From CAYRUD01 sp964427425 (lineage in GTDB: Bacteria > Chlamydiota > Chlamydiia > Chlamydiales > FEN-1388), in contig CAYRUD010000014.1 of assembly GCA_964427425.1 (NCBI GenBank), positions 496,001 to 560,000 on the forward strand: a stretch of 64,000 nucleotides of DNA, read 5' to 3'. The notes beneath the pieces are model-generated. The model had not been told where the DNA came from and did no database searches. It saw only the letters and a program-made list of their open reading frames with translations. The first letter of the stretch is position 1; each line of letters opens with the position of its first letter. A program made the translations under genes and the position numbers. Shown here piece after piece: positions 62,076 through 64,000 of the stretch.

Positions 62076-63008
62076 ATGGTTAATAATTTTATTTCTCCTT
62101 CTCATTTCTATAAAGAAATTGAATATAATCTCAAAATTATGAGAGAGACAAGTCTTGACCCTGAGCGAGCAGGTGGGTTAGATGTTGGCTTTCTGGACAT
62201 TTTTGAAAATGACATTAAAGAGCTCTCCAAAATGGAAGGGGCTCAGAAAAGCCAGATTGATACTGTATCTCACACACTCGAGGAGATTGCCGCTCGATTG
62301 TATGATGTCAACCCTGAAGAGATGCGCGAGCGTCTCAAGAGGCGAGAAGTCTTGCGCCCTCTTATTCAGGAGAAAATGCCAATTCAGACCCTAGCGATAG
62401 AGTCTCCAAATCTTGCCCCTGCACTCAATGAAATTGGGCGTCACTATGATTATATGCAAGTAAGGGGTGATGGTCACTGTTTCTTTCGAGCTCTCTCTTA
62501 TATATTGTTAAAGATTAAGCCCGAGCAATTGCTCTCTTATTTGGATGATGAAGAGCAGCCTGAGTCTGTTACTGAAGAAGAGAGCGCAAGTCTTCGTGAA
62601 TACGTGAATGAAGTTGTGTCAGAAGAAGTAGATCCTTTAGCTATTATGAAGGATGAGACAAAATCAGACGCCTTTGTTGCTTATTTGAGAAAATGCGCGA
62701 CTTCATGGCTTCATAAGAATATGAGAAACAATGAAGTTTTCATCGAAGAAATAAGGCTTCAACAGCTAACTGTCGACAGATATCTTCAGGAAATGACCGA
62801 TATGGAGCAGCGAAAGCATGCGGGCCACCCTGAGATTGAGGCTTTAAAACAGATATTTAATATCGATCCGCTTATTCTCGATGCTAATGTATCTCTTGAG
62901 CAGCGAGAAGAGACACTCCCTCATCATGAGTCAGGGTCTCATTGTCCTTTAGCGCTCTTATTGCGTGAGGATCATTACGATATCGCGGTTCCTAAAGAGA
63001 CAAGATAA
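62076..63008 (+). CDS. OTU-type cysteine protease, putative deubiquitinase effector
   Basis: 310-residue protein from ATG 62076 (a TTG three codons upstream is less likely). The OTU catalytic residues are in order: Asp132 and Cys135 in VRGDGHCFFRAL, and His300 in REDHYDIAVP. The local sequence resembles the otubain (peptidase C65) group more than ovarian-tumour proteins in general. The first 120 residues are helical and the insert between Cys and His is long and acidic. Chlamydiae lack ubiquitin, so such proteases act on host ubiquitin. No classical signal peptide, consistent with type III export. It lies divergent from the AT-hook gene and convergent with adk. Confidence 0.88.
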   Translation: MVNNFISPSHFYKEIEYNLKIMRETSLDPERAGGLDVGFLDIFENDIKELSKMEGAQKSQIDTVSHTLEEIAARLYDVNPEEMRERLKRREVLRPLIQEKMPIQTLAIESPNLAPALNEIGRHYDYMQVRGDGHCFFRALSYILLKIKPEQLLSYLDDEEQPESVTEEESASLREYVNEVVSEEVDPLAIMKDETKSDAFVAYLRKCATSWLHKNMRNNEVFIEEIRLQQLTVDRYLQEMTDMEQRKHAGHPEIEALKQIFNIDPLILDANVSLEQREETLPHHESGSHCPLALLLREDHYDIAVPKETR

Positions 63009-63021
63009 TGGAATGAAGAAG

Positions 63022-63051
63022 GGGAGGCTCTTAAAAGAGCCTCCCTTTTTT
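63022..63051. terminator. strong bidirectional terminator
   Basis: A 10-bp GC-rich stem (63022-63031 with 63036-63045, GGGAGGCTCT/AGAGCCTCCC) followed by six T on the plus strand; serves the OTU gene and faces the convergent adk. Confidence 0.88.
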
Positions 63052-63053
63052 GT

Positions 63054-63830
63054 TTATTGAAGAGCTGCGAATGTATCTTTCGTTACCTGTTCTGGTGACT
63101 GCTCTCCATTGATTACAGTAAGAACTCCGAGATCTTTGTAAAAGGAGACGACTGGGGCTGTCTGCTCGTGGAATACGTTTAATCGAGCGCGAACAGTGCT
63201 TTCCGTATCATCATTACGTGTAACAAGTCCTGTGGAGCACTTGTCGCAGATGTTTTCTTTCTGAGGAGGGTTGAAGCTCACATGATAGACGCTGCCGCAA
63301 GAAGGGCATGATCTTCTTCCGCTGATTCTCTTTACAACGCTCTCATCATCGACATCCAAGAAAAGAACTTTTGTGCCATATGTTGACTGGACCATTTCTT
63401 GAAGCGTTTTCGCTTGAGAGACTGTTCGTGGAAATCCATCGAGGAGGACGCCTTTTTCGCAGTCTTTCTCGTTCATTCTTTCCTTTAACATAGAGATGAT
63501 GACACTGTCGGGTACGAGCTGTCCTTGATCGATGTATTTCTTAGCTTCTTTTCCGATAGCGCTTTCTTTCTTCATCTCTGCTCTAAGCATATCGCCCGTC
63601 GAAATATGAGTGATGCCGTATGCTTCTACAAGCTTTACAGCTTGTGTTCCTTTTCCAGAGCCTGGAGCTCCAATAAGGATGACTAGTGGTTTTTTGTTCT
63701 CGATAGTAAGAACTTTGTCAGAAGTTTGTTGAGAGGGCATTTGAGTCATTCCTTGAGAAAGAATCGATAAAAAAAGTGAACAAATAATAAGCGATGATGG
63801 AAGGATCTTGAGGGAAAGAAATTGCTTCAT
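63054..63830 (-). CDS. adk: adenylate kinase with putative export signal
   Basis: Adenylate kinase interconverting ATP/AMP and ADP. The kinase part has the P-loop GAPGSGKGT, HISTGDMLR, LLDGFPRT and a zinc-type lid with CPSC and CDKC. ATG 63830 adds an N-terminal stretch MKQFLSLKILPSSLIICSLF followed by LSILSQG, which looks like a cleavable signal peptide. The ATG 21 codons further upstream is unlikely, because TATAAT at 63879-63884 would start transcription inside it. If the signal is used, the enzyme is exported, which is odd for adk. A cytoplasmic form could start near MTQMPSQQ. No other adk is in the window. Confidence 0.85.
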   Translation of the reverse strand: MKQFLSLKILPSSLIICSLFLSILSQGMTQMPSQQTSDKVLTIENKKPLVILIGAPGSGKGTQAVKLVEAYGITHISTGDMLRAEMKKESAIGKEAKKYIDQGQLVPDSVIISMLKERMNEKDCEKGVLLDGFPRTVSQAKTLQEMVQSTYGTKVLFLDVDDESVVKRISGRRSCPSCGSVYHVSFNPPQKENICDKCSTGLVTRNDDTESTVRARLNVFHEQTAPVVSFYKDLGVLTVINGEQSPEQVTKDTFAALQ

Positions 63831-63878
63831 TTGTAATGAATGTATCCTCTTGTCCGAAGTAAGAATGTTTCTTTGCCA

Positions 63879-63884
63879 ATTATA
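63879..63884 (-). promoter_or_regulatory. -10 box of adk promoter
   Basis: TATAAT on the minus strand 49 bases upstream of ATG 63830; the -35 is weak. Transcription would begin near 63872, inside the longer upstream reading frame, so it favours ATG 63830 as the start. Confidence 0.4.
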
Positions 63885-64000
63885 CAATGTCATGTTTACT
63901 TGGCGCTACTTAGTTTTGCTTGTTTGTCTAACAGCTAAAACTTAATAAAAATATCTTGTTTTGGGTGCTTTCGTCAACACATTGAATTCGAGGCTTTGAA

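Noticed and set aside
1..64000. CRISPR arrays, transposons, phage genes, attachment sites
   Set aside because: No direct-repeat/spacer pattern, no transposase or integrase, and no inverted-repeat ends were seen on either strand.

Overview
The window comes from a member of the Chlamydiae, most likely an amoeba-associated ('environmental') lineage rather than Chlamydiaceae. RpoB and RpoC are chlamydial in type. MurC is fused to Ddl. The order murF-mraY-murD-nlpD-ftsW-murG-murC/ddl-ftsQ, then miaA, mqnC, a coiled-coil protein, rsfS, fabF and a Nudix hydrolase, follows the Chlamydia trachomatis order as I remember it (about CT756-CT771). Genes absent from Chlamydiaceae, such as nadD, are interleaved, and several genes look like host-interaction factors typical of protist symbionts. 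I could not name a species.

Layout. 1-8.2 kb: rpoB (5' end outside the window) and rpoC, the latter with an unusual acidic N-terminal extension. 8.4-13.8 kb, minus strand: a large coiled-coil protein, a small hydrophobic protein, a groEL without groES, rsmI and tRNA-Cys. 14.2-25.8 kb, plus strand: the peptidoglycan/division operon, then cutA and miaA. 27-34.4 kb: mqnC on the minus strand, a gap holding a complete small transcription unit with a possibly frame-broken small gene, then the coiled-coil protein, a HAD phosphatase, nadD, rsfS, fabF and a Nudix hydrolase. 34.4-48.8 kb: mixed metabolic and accessory genes, including an acidic protein, a small winged-helix gene overlapping cysS, a PEGA protein, a YheO-type regulator with an aminotransferase, a putative papain-like hydrolase, an MFS transporter, an FKBP/2H-archease/RtcB operon, a secreted rhodanese, a D-2-hydroxyacid dehydrogenase and CorA. 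49-64 kb: an accessory block with a membrane-anchored PARG-type macrodomain protein, four tandem paralogs of about 750-800 residues, a UPF0158/AT-hook/histone-H1-like protein, an OTU-type cysteine protease, and an adenylate kinase with a putative export signal.

How the genes work together. The 14-25 kb block makes lipid II (MurF, MraY, MurD, MurG, MurC, Ddl) and links it to the division machinery (FtsW, FtsQ, LysM protein). RtcB, archease and a 2H phosphoesterase form an RNA-end repair module. The PARG, OTU and papain-like proteins, the coiled-coil/acidic proteins with a shared basic tail, and the four-paralog array are the best candidates for host-directed functions.

Most promising leads: (1) the fused 2H-phosphoesterase/archease gene coupled to rtcB; (2) the membrane-anchored canonical PARG; (3) the four-gene paralog array with a conserved C-terminal domain of about 160 residues; (4) the OTU protease; (5) the shared C-terminal basic tail on two otherwise unrelated proteins. 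Function statements are from reading the sequence and recalled family knowledge; no database search was run.
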